Source: JBFLVU01 sp964589625 (GTDB lineage: Bacteria; Acidobacteriota; UBA4820; DSQY01). From it: a stretch of DNA of 64,000 nucleotides. Positions within the stretch are counted from its first letter, which is position 1. Every line of letters begins with the position of its first letter. Below the pieces are notes generated by a model. It did not search any database. It was not told the origin of the DNA and saw nothing but the letters and a program-made list of their open reading frames with translations. The position numbers were made by a program, and so were the translations under genes. Below are positions 17,044-26,384 of this stretch, one piece after another. The stretch lies in contig CAZPSH010000002.1 in the NCBI GenBank assembly GCA_964589625.1, positions 1 to 64,000 of the forward strand, written 5' to 3'.

Positions 17044-17615
17044 ATGCGCAAGGTCCTGGTCGTGCTGGCCGCTTTGGCCCTCTCCCTATTGGCTCTCTCG
17101 GCCTTCGCCGCCAACGCGGAGGATCCCATCTCCCAGGGCGACTTCGCCGTACTCCTGGCAAACGCCCTCGGCAAGCCCGCCCCCCAGGGCGGATGGACTC
17201 CCGCCAGCGCCACCCAGTATCTCGGACAGGGCGGCATCGCTCCCCTGACGGGCTTCTGGAACGCGGGCGCCGTGCTGAAGGAGGGCGACCTGGCTCACCT
17301 CCTGCGCCGCATGGGCCTCAACTTCTTCACGACCCAGCCCGAGGATCCCGTCACCTGGGCGAAGGCCCAGGCGGTCCTGGGACAGCACCGCGACTTCTTC
17401 CGGACATACAACCCCCAGGGGCGCGTCCCCGGGGCCACCACGACCCACGTGAATACGGGCGTGGGCGGGCAGGACGCCGCGGCTCCCGCCCCGGCCTCCC
17501 CCAGCCCCCCGTTGCAACCCCGTTCCCTTTCACCACCCGTGCGGCCGCCGGGCACCCGGCGGCCGCCTCGCGTTCCGGCGCTTCCGCGGAGGGCATCGGA
17601 GCGGATTTCGGCTAG
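17044..17615 (+). CDS. Small exported protein with an apparent -1 frameshift near its end
   Basis: The signal peptide MRKVLVVLAALALSLLALSA is followed by a mature domain rich in small residues (SQGDFAVLLANALGKPAPQG, LLRRMGLNFFTTQPEDPVTW); function unknown. In the reading frame from 17044 there is no stop, and the frame runs into the downstream glycosyltransferase. If the ribosome slips -1 at the C6 run (17505-17510, reading C CCC CCG), the frame ends at a tag at 17613-17615 with a glycine/alanine-rich tail. The natural gene end is therefore probably 17615. Whether the shift is programmed, a mutation or a sequence error cannot be decided here. Confidence 0.6.
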
Positions 17616-17637
17616 AATGGGACCGAGAGGGACCGCC

Positions 17638-19134
17638 ATGGGAGAGGACGCGCGCCAAGGGACCGGGAGGCACGAGCCCCCCCTGCGCTTCGCCGTCTTC
17701 GTCGTGGCCTACAACGCCGTGACGACCCTCGCGCGGGTCCTGGACCGGATTCCGCCCGAGGCCTGGGACCGTCTCGAAGAGGTCTACGTCTTCGACGACG
17801 CGAGCACGGACGACACGGCCCTCCTCGGAGAGGGGTACAGAGCCTCCCGGGGCCGCGAGAAGTTGAAGGTCTACCGGAATCCCATGAACCTCGGGTACGG
17901 CGGGAACCAGAAGCGGGGCTACGACTACGCCCGGGAGCGGGGCTTCGACTACGTGATCCTCCTCCACGGGGACGGCCAGTACGCCCCCGAGATGATCCCG
18001 GAGTTCTTGAGGGTGGCGCAGGAGCGCCGCCCAGCGGCGGTCTTCGGTTCGAGGATGATGGCGCCGGGGGGCGCGCGCCGGGGCGGGATGCCCCTCTACA
18101 AGTACGTGGGCAACCGCCTCCTTACGGCGTACGAGAACGCCCTGCTGGGGAGCCGCCTTTCGGAGTTCCACTCGGGGTACCGCATGTACGCCGTGGAGGC
18201 GCTGGGCCGCCTGCACTATCCGGCCTACACCGACGACTTCCACTTCGACACCCAGATCATCGTGGAACTTCTCCACCAGGGCCAGGAGATCGCGGAGATC
18301 CCCATTCCCACCTACTACGGCGGGGAGATCTGCTACGTGAACGGGATGCGCTACGCGAGGGACGTCGCGGCGGCCGTGCTCCGGTACAAGTTGTTCTCCC
18401 TGGGCCTCCTGAGCTGTCCCTGGATCGGCGAGGAGGCCTCCCGGCGCTACCCCGCCAAGACCAGCCCCCTGTCGAGCCACATGCGCGTGTGCCGCATGGT
18501 CCCGGCGGGGGGGCGCGTCCTCGACGTGGGCGCCGAGGGGAGCTACGCCGGCAAGCTGAGGGAGAAGGGGTGCGCCGTCTCGGGCATCAACGACCGTCCC
18601 CTGGAGGGCGCCGACGCGGAGCCCTACGAACGGCTCTGGGTGCGGGACCTGGACCTGGAGGGCCTGCCCCCGCCCAAGGAGGCGGGGCGTTTCGACTGCG
18701 TCGTGCTTGCCGACGTGCTCGAACACTTGCGAACGGCGCCGGCCGTGCTCTCCCAGGCCAAGGACCTGCTCACCGAGCGGGGCGTGGTGGTCGCCTCCAC
18801 GGGCAACGTGGCCCACTTCACCGTGCGCCTCGGCCTCCTTTTCGGCCGCTTCACGTACCGGGAGCGGGGCATCCTCGACGCCAGCCACGTGCGCCTGTAC
18901 ACGCGCCGGACCTTCCGGCGCCTGCTCGAATCCCAGGGCTACCGGATCCTGCGGCAGAAGGTGACGCCCATCCCCTTCGAGATCTTCGCCGGGAAGAGCC
19001 GCGCCGCGCGCGTCTTCTGGAGGGGAGTGGAGTACGCCTACTACGGTGCCGCCCGCCTGTATCCCTCCCTCTTCGCCTACCAGTTCATCCTCCTCGCCTC
19101 GCCCCAGGGCCGCCCGGCCCCCGGGCGCACCTGA
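17638..19134 (+). CDS. GT2 glycosyltransferase fused to a class I methyltransferase
   Basis: A 498-residue protein. Residues ~10-260 form a GT-A fold of the dolichyl-phosphate-mannose-synthase type: FVVAYNAVTTLARVLDRIP, VYVFDDASTDDT, NLGYGGNQKRGYDYA, ILLHGDGQYAPEM. Residues ~280-490 are a SAM methyltransferase (GGRVLDVGAEGSYAGKLREK, CVVLADVLEHL, GVVVASTGNVAHF). It probably adds and methylates a sugar on a lipid-linked precursor. The ATG at 17638 has a gagaggga site; ATG 17617 is an alternative. The frame is continuous with the exported protein upstream, but a cytoplasmic enzyme behind a signal peptide makes no sense, so independent initiation is inferred. Confidence 0.88.
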   Translation: MGEDARQGTGRHEPPLRFAVFVVAYNAVTTLARVLDRIPPEAWDRLEEVYVFDDASTDDTALLGEGYRASRGREKLKVYRNPMNLGYGGNQKRGYDYARERGFDYVILLHGDGQYAPEMIPEFLRVAQERRPAAVFGSRMMAPGGARRGGMPLYKYVGNRLLTAYENALLGSRLSEFHSGYRMYAVEALGRLHYPAYTDDFHFDTQIIVELLHQGQEIAEIPIPTYYGGEICYVNGMRYARDVAAAVLRYKLFSLGLLSCPWIGEEASRRYPAKTSPLSSHMRVCRMVPAGGRVLDVGAEGSYAGKLREKGCAVSGINDRPLEGADAEPYERLWVRDLDLEGLPPPKEAGRFDCVVLADVLEHLRTAPAVLSQAKDLLTERGVVVASTGNVAHFTVRLGLLFGRFTYRERGILDASHVRLYTRRTFRRLLESQGYRILRQKVTPIPFEIFAGKSRAARVFWRGVEYAYYGAARLYPSLFAYQFILLASPQGRPAPGRT

Positions 19135-19150
19135 CCGGAGCGCGGGCGCC

Positions 19151-21088
19151 GTGGCCGGCGGGGCGGTGGGAAGGCTCGACGGCAGTTCAGGGTTGGCCTT
19201 CCTTCGACGGGTTCCTTGGCTCCGCCACGCGGGGCTCGCGGCCTGCACCCTTCTGGCGGTGGCGGCGAGGGGGTACGGCTACGGGGTGGAGGACCAGAAC
19301 CTCTACCTGCCCTTCCTGCTGAAGTGGAACGATCCGTCCCTGTTTCCGGCGGACCTCCTCCTGACCCAGGGGTTCGCGAGGGAGTCGGCGGTATGGGCCC
19401 TGCTGGCGGTACTCGGGCGCGTCGTTTCGCTGGAGGCGGTGTTTCTGGGGGCGTACCTGGCGGCGAGCTACGCCACCCTGTTCTTCGTTCACCGCCTGGC
19501 CCGGGCCTGGTGGGACGACGGGACGTCGGCCTGGATCGCGGTCTTCCTCTGGATCCCGGCCTACACCGTACCCGGCGTGGCCAACACGACCTTCGACGCC
19601 TACCTCACCACGCGGGTCCTGGGGGGCGTCTTCGCGCTGGCCGCGCTGGAGGCCTTTTTCCGGCGCCGCCACGGGACCTCGGCCCTGTGGGTGCTGGCGG
19701 GCGGCCTCGTCCACCTCGTCACGGCGGCCCCCTTGGCCGCCGGGCTGGTTCTGGCCCACGGGGTTCGGGGACGCTGGCGGCCCGCGGCGCAGGTGTCGGG
19801 AGCCCTCGGCGCGGCGGGAGGGCTCCTCTGGGCCTTCGGCGCGGGGGCGGGGCGGCCCCACGCGCTCCTCGGCCTCTACTCCGGAGAATGGCTGGAGGCG
19901 GTCCGCCAGGTGGATGGGGAGCTGTTCCCCCTGATGTGGCCCGCCGTCGAATGGCGGCGCCTGATCTTCCTGCTCGCCTGCTTCGGCCTCCTCGCGACGG
20001 TTCGGGGCCTGGGGGGAAGCGCGGCGCCTGCCGAGCGGGAGGGGCTCCTCGTGGCCTCGGGCGTCTTTCTGGCGGCCGCCGCCGGTGTGGCTGGCTCGGC
20101 GGCGGGGGTGACCCTCCTCGTGCAATTCTCCCTGTTGCGGGGGATGTGGATCTTGATCCTCCTCCTGGCCCTGACCCTCAGCGGGCCCTTGGCCGAGCTC
20201 ATGCGGGCCGGACGGGTCTGGAGCGTGGGCCTCGGGGCCTTCGCGGCGGCGGGGTGGGCCACGGGGGCCGCCGCCCTTCAGGCGGGCGCGGCCGCCTGCG
20301 CGGCGGCTGTCCCCTGGCTCCTGCGGGCCGGCGACGGGTGGCAATGGGTGCGCGGGGACCGGCGCAGGACCCTGGGCGCCCTCCTGACTCTTCTCCTCCT
20401 CGTGCTTCTGTGGCACCTCGTGGATTTCCTTCCCCTGGTTCATCCCCGGAACCTCTTCGCGGACGGGCGTCCCTGGCGCCAAGCGGGGATCCTGGCGGCC
20501 CTGGCGGCCTGTACGGCCCTTCTCCTTCCCTCCCTGCGAGGGGGAAGGGCGGCGCGGCTCCTGCCCGCGGCCCTGGGCCTGTTCTTTCTCCTGGTTCCTC
20601 CCCGTCCCGTCGCCATGGCCCTGCACGACCGGCCGTGGTTCGGGCGGATGTACGGGACCCGCGTGGCGGACGCCCGCGTGAAGGGGGCCCGGGCCGAGAA
20701 GGACCGGGAAGCCCTTCGGGCCATGGGGGACCTGGTGCGGAGGCGCGTGCCCGAGGGGGCTTCGGTGGCCGTCCCCTGCGATTGGATGACCTTCCGGCTG
20801 GATTCCCTCCGGAGCCCCTTCGTCACCTACAAGGACGGCGCCCCCGCCGAGTTCGATGCGGCGTACGGCGCCGAGTGGCTCCGCCGGGTTCGGCTCGTGA
20901 AGGCCTACGACGAAGAAGGGAAACGCTGGGCCCGGACGCCCGACGAGAAACTTCCGGAGGCGGCGTGGAGGGACCTGGCCCGCACCCATGCCTCCATCCG
21001 CCTGGAGTACTTGGTCAGCCGGCACGCCTACGACCTTTCCGTGGTAGGCGCGGCGGGTGGGATGACGCTCTACCGACTCTCACCCTGA
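19151..21088 (+). CDS. Multi-spanning membrane protein, GT-C-like (paralogue A)
   Basis: A 645-residue integral membrane protein with about a dozen hydrophobic helices. The N-terminal ARGYGYGVEDQNLYLPF, then DPSLFPADLLL, and the C-terminal soluble segment (CDWMTFRLDSLRSPFVTYKDG, IRLEYLVSRHAYDL) recur in the gene at 60218-62194, so the two are paralogues. The overall plan (acidic loop after helix 1, many helices, C-terminal periplasmic domain) resembles GT-C glycosyltransferases, though no family can be named. The start is taken as GTG 19151, 17 bases after the preceding stop. Its 3' end overlaps the convergent YfhO-like gene by 19 bases. Confidence 0.75.
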   Translation: MAGGAVGRLDGSSGLAFLRRVPWLRHAGLAACTLLAVAARGYGYGVEDQNLYLPFLLKWNDPSLFPADLLLTQGFARESAVWALLAVLGRVVSLEAVFLGAYLAASYATLFFVHRLARAWWDDGTSAWIAVFLWIPAYTVPGVANTTFDAYLTTRVLGGVFALAALEAFFRRRHGTSALWVLAGGLVHLVTAAPLAAGLVLAHGVRGRWRPAAQVSGALGAAGGLLWAFGAGAGRPHALLGLYSGEWLEAVRQVDGELFPLMWPAVEWRRLIFLLACFGLLATVRGLGGSAAPAEREGLLVASGVFLAAAAGVAGSAAGVTLLVQFSLLRGMWILILLLALTLSGPLAELMRAGRVWSVGLGAFAAAGWATGAAALQAGAAACAAAVPWLLRAGDGWQWVRGDRRRTLGALLTLLLLVLLWHLVDFLPLVHPRNLFADGRPWRQAGILAALAACTALLLPSLRGGRAARLLPAALGLFFLLVPPRPVAMALHDRPWFGRMYGTRVADARVKGARAEKDREALRAMGDLVRRRVPEGASVAVPCDWMTFRLDSLRSPFVTYKDGAPAEFDAAYGAEWLRRVRLVKAYDEEGKRWARTPDEKLPEAAWRDLARTHASIRLEYLVSRHAYDLSVVGAAGGMTLYRLSP

Positions 21089-22069
21089 TGGGGCCGGCGG
21101 CGAAGTCGGGTCGCCGCCCAGGCCAGGCCGACGGCGAGCCAGGCGAAGGCCGAGCCGAAGACCGCGGCACGGGGGATGCGGGCGTCGAAGGCCATCTCCA
21201 CCTCGTGGGCGCCCGTTTCCAAGAGGACTCCCCGGAACATGAGGTCCGCGCGGCGGATGGGGACCGCCCGTCCGTCCACCGTCGCTTTCCACCGTCCGTC
21301 GAAGGCCTCCAGCACGACCAGGAGGGCCGGCTCATGAAGGACGGCGTGAAGGGCCAGGCGGTGGGGTTCCCAGGCCCGCCACTCCACGCGGGGGGATTCG
21401 GCGGCGGGCCCCGCCGGGGCGGGAAGGGCCGGTCGGTCCCATTCGTCGGCCAGGACGACGGCCGCTTCGTGGGCCCGGCCGCTCTGGAGAAGCGTCACGA
21501 AGGCGTCCCGGGCGGCGTCCTCGTCCGGCGCGGCGAGGAGCTCCCTCGCCAGGAAGGCCCTTGGCCCCGGCTCCAAGAGGACCGTCCTCAGGGGGCCGCC
21601 CTTCGCCTCCGGCGCCAGCACGGCCCACCGCACGCCGAGGAACCTCAGGAGGGCCGGATCGGCCTTCTGCCAGCCGTAGAGGAGATGCCCCAGGTGGCCC
21701 CCGAGCCCGTAGGCGTGGGCCAGCGCACGGGCTCCCCTCGGATTGAGCACCTGGGCCGAGCGCAAGTCCGGGACGCCCGACAGGAGGTGGAGGTTGGGCG
21801 TGAGGAGGGGAGCCCCGGTGGTGGGGCTGGCCTGGGCCCACATCCGCGGGGGCGGTTCGGGCCGGCCCCTATCCTCGGCGGGGAATGTCCACCGAGGGGC
21901 GGGCGTGGAGGAAAAGTAGGGATAGCGGAATCCCGAGAGGGCAAGGGGGAGCAGGGCAGCGGCCACGGCGAGTGCCGCGAAGAGCGCTCGCCGGGCCGGC
22001 GGCTCCCGCGTTCCCAGGAGGAGGGGGAATCCGAGGAGGAGGGTCGCCGCGAGCCAGAGGCCGCCGGTC
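21070..22069 (-). pseudogene. YfhO-like membrane protein, C-terminal part (split by prophage)
   Basis: Reading leftward from the phage junction, the frame begins GLWLAATLLLGFPLLLG and continues without a stop to 21070, with a late hydrophobic helix (AFAWLAVGLAWAATRL) and periplasmic segments such as VLNPRGARALAHAYGLGG and LLVVLEAFDGRWKATVDG that are typical of YfhO-family C-termini. It is the 3' half of the gene starting at 60130. Joining 60130-58843 to 22061-21070 (one copy of the 8-bp duplication removed) gives exactly 760 codons including the stop. YfhO-like proteins act in glycosylation of cell-wall or lipid glycans. The element is a separated half with no start of its own. Confidence 0.9.
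22062..22069. repeat. 8-bp target-site duplication, left copy
   Basis: cgccggtc, repeated at 58843-58850 directly outside the right phage end. Removing one copy plus the phage restores the YfhO-like reading frame (…VWTG|GLWLAA…). Confidence 0.93.
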
Positions 22070-22117
22070 TGTAGGCGCGCACTTGGTTTTGCCTCAAGAA
22101 CGCACTTGGTTTTGCCT
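22070..22117. repeat. Left phage end with two transposase-binding-like sites
   Basis: The terminus reads tgtaggcgcgcacttggttt, then tgcct. The 16-mer gcacttggttttgcct is at 22079-22094 and again at 22102-22117, 23 bases apart in the same orientation. By analogy with the Mu L1/L2 sites these should be bound by transposase A. Confidence 0.8.
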
Positions 22118-22139
22118 TAAATAATTCCGGACACACTAC

Positions 22140-22181
22140 ACCGGCTGAAGTACACAGCCGGTTCACAAATGGGCTTTCGCC
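22140..22181 (-). terminator. Terminator hairpins at the end of the head-tail operon
   Basis: A perfect 8-bp stem accggctg/cagccggt (22140-22147, 22155-22162) and a short gggc/gccc hairpin (22170-22181) lie just beyond the stop of gene D, in the direction of leftward transcription. Confidence 0.55.
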
Positions 22182-22200
22182 CAAAATCTAAAGTGGCCTG

Positions 22201-23199
22201 CTACGGAGCTACCGACCCGTCGGTCTGGAGGCTCTCGGCCTCCACGGCGGTGGAGCACCCCCCACCACCTGTAACTTTATGACACACCCGCTTGCAGGAC
22301 CAGCGGCCGTCCGCGCCTTCGCGAAAGCCGCGTAACTCGATCACACCGGCCGCGCACAGGCCGGGTTCCCCATGCACAATCTCCAGACTCACGGTGCCCT
22401 TCCCTCTTTCCAGCGCCGCGAGACGCGATTCGGCCGCACGCCGGGCGGAGGTGGAGCTAGAAAAGGTCTCATTGAGAGTGTAGGCGGGGTCGCCTTCACC
22501 AGCGGTCTCGGCCACACGCCTGCCCGTGGAGGGGTCGTGCCAAGAGGCCACCACCCGTTTGTACTTCCCGCGGTCCGCTAACGTGACACGCCACCCGGGC
22601 GCGCACCGCTCCGGAGTGATAATTGTCGCGCCCAAGGGCTTTCCGGAGCCGCTTTCGCCGCCCCCAGCGGGCACCACCACCAAGGTCCCTTGGGCCACCT
22701 TGGCGATGCACCCGTGTTGCTCGCCCAGGCGAGTCATAAAGTGCAGATTGCTCTCATTCGCCTGGTCCGCCCTTACAATGGGGAGCGCCGAAACAGTGGG
22801 GTGAACCTGGGCGCGCCATCCCTCCTCCTTGGCTATGGCGGAAAGAATCGCGCCCAGCGTCGTGCCCTCCCAAGCTCGCGTATGCTGGGACTTGGCGGTC
22901 TCACGCAAGTTCGCGGCCCTGGACCGGACGGTCAGGGTGGGGGGAGATCCTGATATTTCGACCTCGTCCACGACATAGGTGCCCAGAGCCACCATTGCGC
23001 GCCCTGCGTAACCCATGGAGATCTCCAGGGTCGCTCCCCGCCGGGGGAGGGCCACGTGCTCTCCGTGGTCGCTGAGCACAATCTCGGCGCTGTCGCTCTG
23101 CACGCCTGCCTCATCGACTATTTCAAGTGATACCAACCGGCTCCGGATGACGGCAGTCACGTCTTGGGTGTCGGCCACCACCTTGAAGTCCGGCCTCAT
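22201..23199 (-). CDS. D: P2 gpD-like tail protein
   Basis: 332 residues, the last gene of the leftward head-tail operon. The beta-rich VVADTQDVTAVIRSRLVSLE, then LVSLEIVDEAGVQSDSAEIV and GYAGRAMVALGTYVVDEVEI match the gp27-like hub fold of the P2 D / Mu gpP group, which caps the tube in the baseplate. LGAILSAIAKEEGW and ESNLHFMTRLGEQHG are the conserved second domain. It follows gene X with a one-base gap. Confidence 0.87.
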   Translation of the reverse strand: MRPDFKVVADTQDVTAVIRSRLVSLEIVDEAGVQSDSAEIVLSDHGEHVALPRRGATLEISMGYAGRAMVALGTYVVDEVEISGSPPTLTVRSRAANLRETAKSQHTRAWEGTTLGAILSAIAKEEGWRAQVHPTVSALPIVRADQANESNLHFMTRLGEQHGCIAKVAQGTLVVVPAGGGESGSGKPLGATIITPERCAPGWRVTLADRGKYKRVVASWHDPSTGRRVAETAGEGDPAYTLNETFSSSTSARRAAESRLAALERGKGTVSLEIVHGEPGLCAAGVIELRGFREGADGRWSCKRVCHKVTGGGGCSTAVEAESLQTDGSVAP

Positions 23200-23200
23200 G

Positions 23201-23422
23201 CTAGTCCCACAGTCTCACGGGCGCTGCGACTGTTCCATCCGTGATGGCTGGCATGACGACCCGAATCCCCGCCGGTAATGAGGGCCCCAAGGCGGCTATC
23301 CCAGGGTTAGCCGCCAGCACGGACTCAACACACCCCTCGAACCCGTAGTACTCCCAGCACACTCGGTCCAGCACGTCGCCGTCAGCCGTTATCACTGCGG
23401 CGGCATCCTCAATCCGAATCAT
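23201..23422 (-). CDS. X: P2 gpX-like tail protein (LysM-like)
   Basis: A 73-residue protein. DGDVLDRVCWEYYGFEGCVE, then VLAANPGIAALGPSLPAGIR fits the LysM-like fold of tail protein X, a small part of the baseplate hub. The ATG overlaps the stop of gene U. Confidence 0.85.
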   Translation of the reverse strand: MIRIEDAAAVITADGDVLDRVCWEYYGFEGCVESVLAANPGIAALGPSLPAGIRVVMPAITDGTVAAPVRLWD

Positions 23423-23811
23423 GGGGCGGCTCCCGTGACGGCGTCATGGTACCGGCGTAACACCAGGCTGAATTCCTGACGACGCGGCACCCCATCGGCG
23501 AACAGCGACGACTGCCCTTCCTCTACTCTCTCGATAACCCACCAGCCGTGGACCATGCCACGGCCGTCCACCAGCATCTGAGGCACGCCCTGTGCCGATA
23601 GGGCTCGCATGGCGCTCACCTGGCCGGCGCCCCCGCGGTAGTGGGGATAGATATTTCCACGCAGCTCTATGGACTCTTCCCCGGGTCCCATGTGCTGCAA
23701 CGCCGGGCCCTGACGAACCCGTTCTTGGGCCGCCCAGCGTTGCTCCGCCGTGCGCCGCAAGTCCTCGTACCCCGCGGTGTCCACGGAGAACCGAAACGTG
23801 CCGAGAGCCAT
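23419..23811 (-). CDS. U: P2 gpU-like tail terminator
   Basis: A 130-residue protein. MALGTFRFSVDTAGYEDLRR matches the usual N-terminus of gpU, so the ATG at 23811 is used although an in-frame ATG lies at 23829. MLVDGRGMVHGWWVIERVEE, then GQSSLFADGVPRRQEFSLVL is the conserved core. It ends the tail tube after length measurement. It overlaps the tape-measure stop slightly on the upstream alternative start only. Confidence 0.85.
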   Translation of the reverse strand: MALGTFRFSVDTAGYEDLRRTAEQRWAAQERVRQGPALQHMGPGEESIELRGNIYPHYRGGAGQVSAMRALSAQGVPQMLVDGRGMVHGWWVIERVEEGQSSLFADGVPRRQEFSLVLRRYHDAVTGAAP

Positions 23812-23818
23812 TAGAATC

Positions 23819-26380
23819 TCAGTCGGCATCGTAGAGGGCCTCCCTCGCCGCCCGTGCGCCACGGCGCCGGATCTCCAGAATCACCATGTCCGCCACTGCC
23901 TTTGGGTCCTGTGCTGGGGCCGCCTGGACCGTGATGTGAAACGTGTTGGCCTGGTGCACCACAGGGCCGCCGCCAACCCCAGGCACCGGTTGAGCGGCCT
24001 CAGGAGGGGCCCCACCAAACAACCCCGTCAACGGACCCGCCTTCATGTCGCCTTGGGATTGGGCGAACGCGGCCGGAGGCGACAGGGCCGTGCCAGGGGC
24101 GGCCGCGGCCACGGGTGCGGCTAGGGTCGTCCCGATTGCTCCTGCGGCAGCCATCCGCTTGAGCGGGGAGGGCTTCAACCCGGCGGCCGCGTTGCCGCCC
24201 TCCACAAACAACCCCCAGGCGTTACCGAAGGTGTTCCGAATCGATTCCAGTGGGCCGGTCAGAATGCCTTTGATTCGGGCCACCGCCCGCTCCACCACGC
24301 CCACAATGGACGCCCACAACTCCTCAAAGATGGTCCGGAGCGGTGCCCACTCCGCAGGAATAAGGTCTAGGGGTGACCAGGCGGCAATGGCACGAAGAAT
24401 CTTCCAGCCCCCCTGAACGACCGCTTCAACCCCATTCATGAGCCGCTCGAAGAACCCGATGATGCCCTCCCAGTTTCGGATGATGGTGGCCAAAGGGGAG
24501 GAGGCCACCACCCACTCCACCACGGGCCAGGCGGTCTCGATGACCCTCTGAAGAGCAATAAACAGCCCCCCAAGGAACGTCAACGTGGGGCCCCAATTGC
24601 GCGCCAGCATTGAGAGCGGATTGAACGCGAATAGGGCCCCCAGCCACTTTCCCACACGCACCAGGATCGGGCGAACCCGCTCCAGCATGGGCCCCACCCG
24701 CCCGAGCCCCATGGCAATCACTAGGCGAGAGAATAATCCTGCGGCCCAGGCGCCCGCCCTGCGGAGGTAGGCCCACCAGGCCGCAACCAGCGGTTGAAGT
24801 GATGCCCAGTGCCTCTTGATCAGCACCACCCCAGCGATGACCAGGCCGACTGGCCCAAGCAAGGCGGCCAGGAAGGGCCACAGCGTCTTGATCTTGGCTC
24901 CGATCCCAGGGAAGAGCCGCTCGAAGAACGCCCCGATGGGTTTCCAGTACTTATACACCAGGTAGGCCGCCAAGGCGACGGCCATGATCACGACGCCGAT
25001 CGGATTGGCCGTGGCGGCGGCGCCAACGGCGCGGAGCCCCACAGAGATTCCGGACAGCGCCTTTGTTGCGACAGTTCCCAGCGCGGGCAACTGCCCAACG
25101 GCCTGCATGGCCATGCCCCCCATGGTGATGAAGGACCCGCCCACGGCCAACGCAGGCGCAACAACCGACAGGGTAGCCGCGGCCACCAGCAGCAGAACGG
25201 ACGCCACTTTGACCAGGCCCGGGTGAGCCTCGACCATGCCTCGGAAGGCCTGCACCAGGGCAATGATTTTGGGAACGATGCGCTCCACCAGCGGAAGGAT
25301 CGCCGCGGCCAGACTCATCTTTAAATCGTCGAGGTTGTTGCGTAGCCTCTGCATTACGGCGGTCGGCGCCTTCTCCATGGCCGCCTGTGCCTGTGCGGCA
25401 GCGCCCGCGCTGTCTTGGACCGCCTGATAGCCCGTCTTGAGGGCATCAATATTCTTCGACAGGAGAATCACCGTCTTGAGAGCTTCCGGCCCGCCAAAGG
25501 CCTTTTGTAGCCGGAGCTGATCGCTGGAGGAAAGGGCGCTGAGATCCCCGAGACGGCTCCGGAGATTGTCGAGGGTTCCGATAAAATCCACACCCCCGGC
25601 CGCGTTCCGGGCAATCGCGAATCCCAGGTCCTGGGAGGCCTCCGTGAGCCTCGCCATGGTGGCCTGGAACGCCGTGCCCGCCATGGACCCCTGCACCCCC
25701 GCGTTGTTGAGCTGTCCGATGACGGCGGTCACCTGGGGAAGTTCCATGCGGGCCGATATGGCCGCCGCCGTCGCGTATTTCATGCCCTCGGCGAGTTGGC
25801 CGAAGTTGGCGAACTGGAACTGCTGCTGCGTGCGCGTCAAGATATCGCCCAGCCGGGTCATTTCCTCGTTCACGGGCCGAGTCTTGTCCCCGAGGTTGTT
25901 GTAGACCGTGGCCAGAAGAGACCCGGCTTCGGTCGCGTCCCCCATGGTGCCCTTTGCCACCCGCAGCCCCGTTTCCGTGGCGGCCAGTGCGGCCTCCACG
26001 TTTAGGCCGGCGGACAGCATCATGTACGAGGTGTCGAGATAGGAGGAGGTGGAGTCCGAGTACCCACGGGACCACGCACGAGCCTGCGCCGTAAACCGGC
26101 CAGAAACCTCGGCGGTGACACCGGGCAGGCTACGGATCTTGGCAGCGGAGTCCTCGAGGGCCACGAGCGGCGCGCTCACGCGCTCGATGGCTCTTGTGAG
26201 CTGGTCGGCCGCGTCCCCGGCAAAATACCCGGCCACACTCATCTGTTGCCCTATGGACGCGAGAGATCGTCCCCGCGCGGCCACTTTTTCAAAGTTGACG
26301 AGGCCCGCCGTCATCCGCCGCAAGGGGGCGGTCACTTTGTCGATGGCCGTGATGATGACCGCGACGTTTAGGTCCGCCAT
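23819..26380 (-). CDS. T: Tail tape-measure protein (P2 gpT type)
   Basis: An 853-residue tape measure that fixes tail length. LRRMTAGLVNFEKVAARGRS and the long helical region with glycine/alanine-rich hydrophobic stretches (~400-540, several predicted membrane-like helices such as VAVIIMAVALAAYLVYKYWK-type segments) are typical. The SYLDTSYMMLSAGLNVEAAL part is the conserved TP901-like tape-measure core. The start lies 4 bases after the end of the E' frame. Confidence 0.9.
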   Translation of the reverse strand: MADLNVAVIITAIDKVTAPLRRMTAGLVNFEKVAARGRSLASIGQQMSVAGYFAGDAADQLTRAIERVSAPLVALEDSAAKIRSLPGVTAEVSGRFTAQARAWSRGYSDSTSSYLDTSYMMLSAGLNVEAALAATETGLRVAKGTMGDATEAGSLLATVYNNLGDKTRPVNEEMTRLGDILTRTQQQFQFANFGQLAEGMKYATAAAISARMELPQVTAVIGQLNNAGVQGSMAGTAFQATMARLTEASQDLGFAIARNAAGGVDFIGTLDNLRSRLGDLSALSSSDQLRLQKAFGGPEALKTVILLSKNIDALKTGYQAVQDSAGAAAQAQAAMEKAPTAVMQRLRNNLDDLKMSLAAAILPLVERIVPKIIALVQAFRGMVEAHPGLVKVASVLLLVAAATLSVVAPALAVGGSFITMGGMAMQAVGQLPALGTVATKALSGISVGLRAVGAAATANPIGVVIMAVALAAYLVYKYWKPIGAFFERLFPGIGAKIKTLWPFLAALLGPVGLVIAGVVLIKRHWASLQPLVAAWWAYLRRAGAWAAGLFSRLVIAMGLGRVGPMLERVRPILVRVGKWLGALFAFNPLSMLARNWGPTLTFLGGLFIALQRVIETAWPVVEWVVASSPLATIIRNWEGIIGFFERLMNGVEAVVQGGWKILRAIAAWSPLDLIPAEWAPLRTIFEELWASIVGVVERAVARIKGILTGPLESIRNTFGNAWGLFVEGGNAAAGLKPSPLKRMAAAGAIGTTLAAPVAAAAPGTALSPPAAFAQSQGDMKAGPLTGLFGGAPPEAAQPVPGVGGGPVVHQANTFHITVQAAPAQDPKAVADMVILEIRRRGARAAREALYDAD

Positions 26381-26384
26381 GACC

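Noticed and set aside
16999..19134. Single 711-residue fused protein
   Set aside because: It would place a cytoplasmic glycosyltransferase behind a signal peptide; internal ribosome sites and a natural stop in the -1 frame argue for two genes.
22065..22069. 5-bp Mu-type target duplication
   Set aside because: Removing only 5 bp of the repeat shifts the YfhO-like frame; 8 bp restores it.
19216..22074. 952-codon plus-strand frame spanning the GT-C gene, the convergent gene and the phage junction
   Set aside because: It crosses a transposon junction and two well-supported genes in other frames; the translation is glycine/arginine/proline low complexity.
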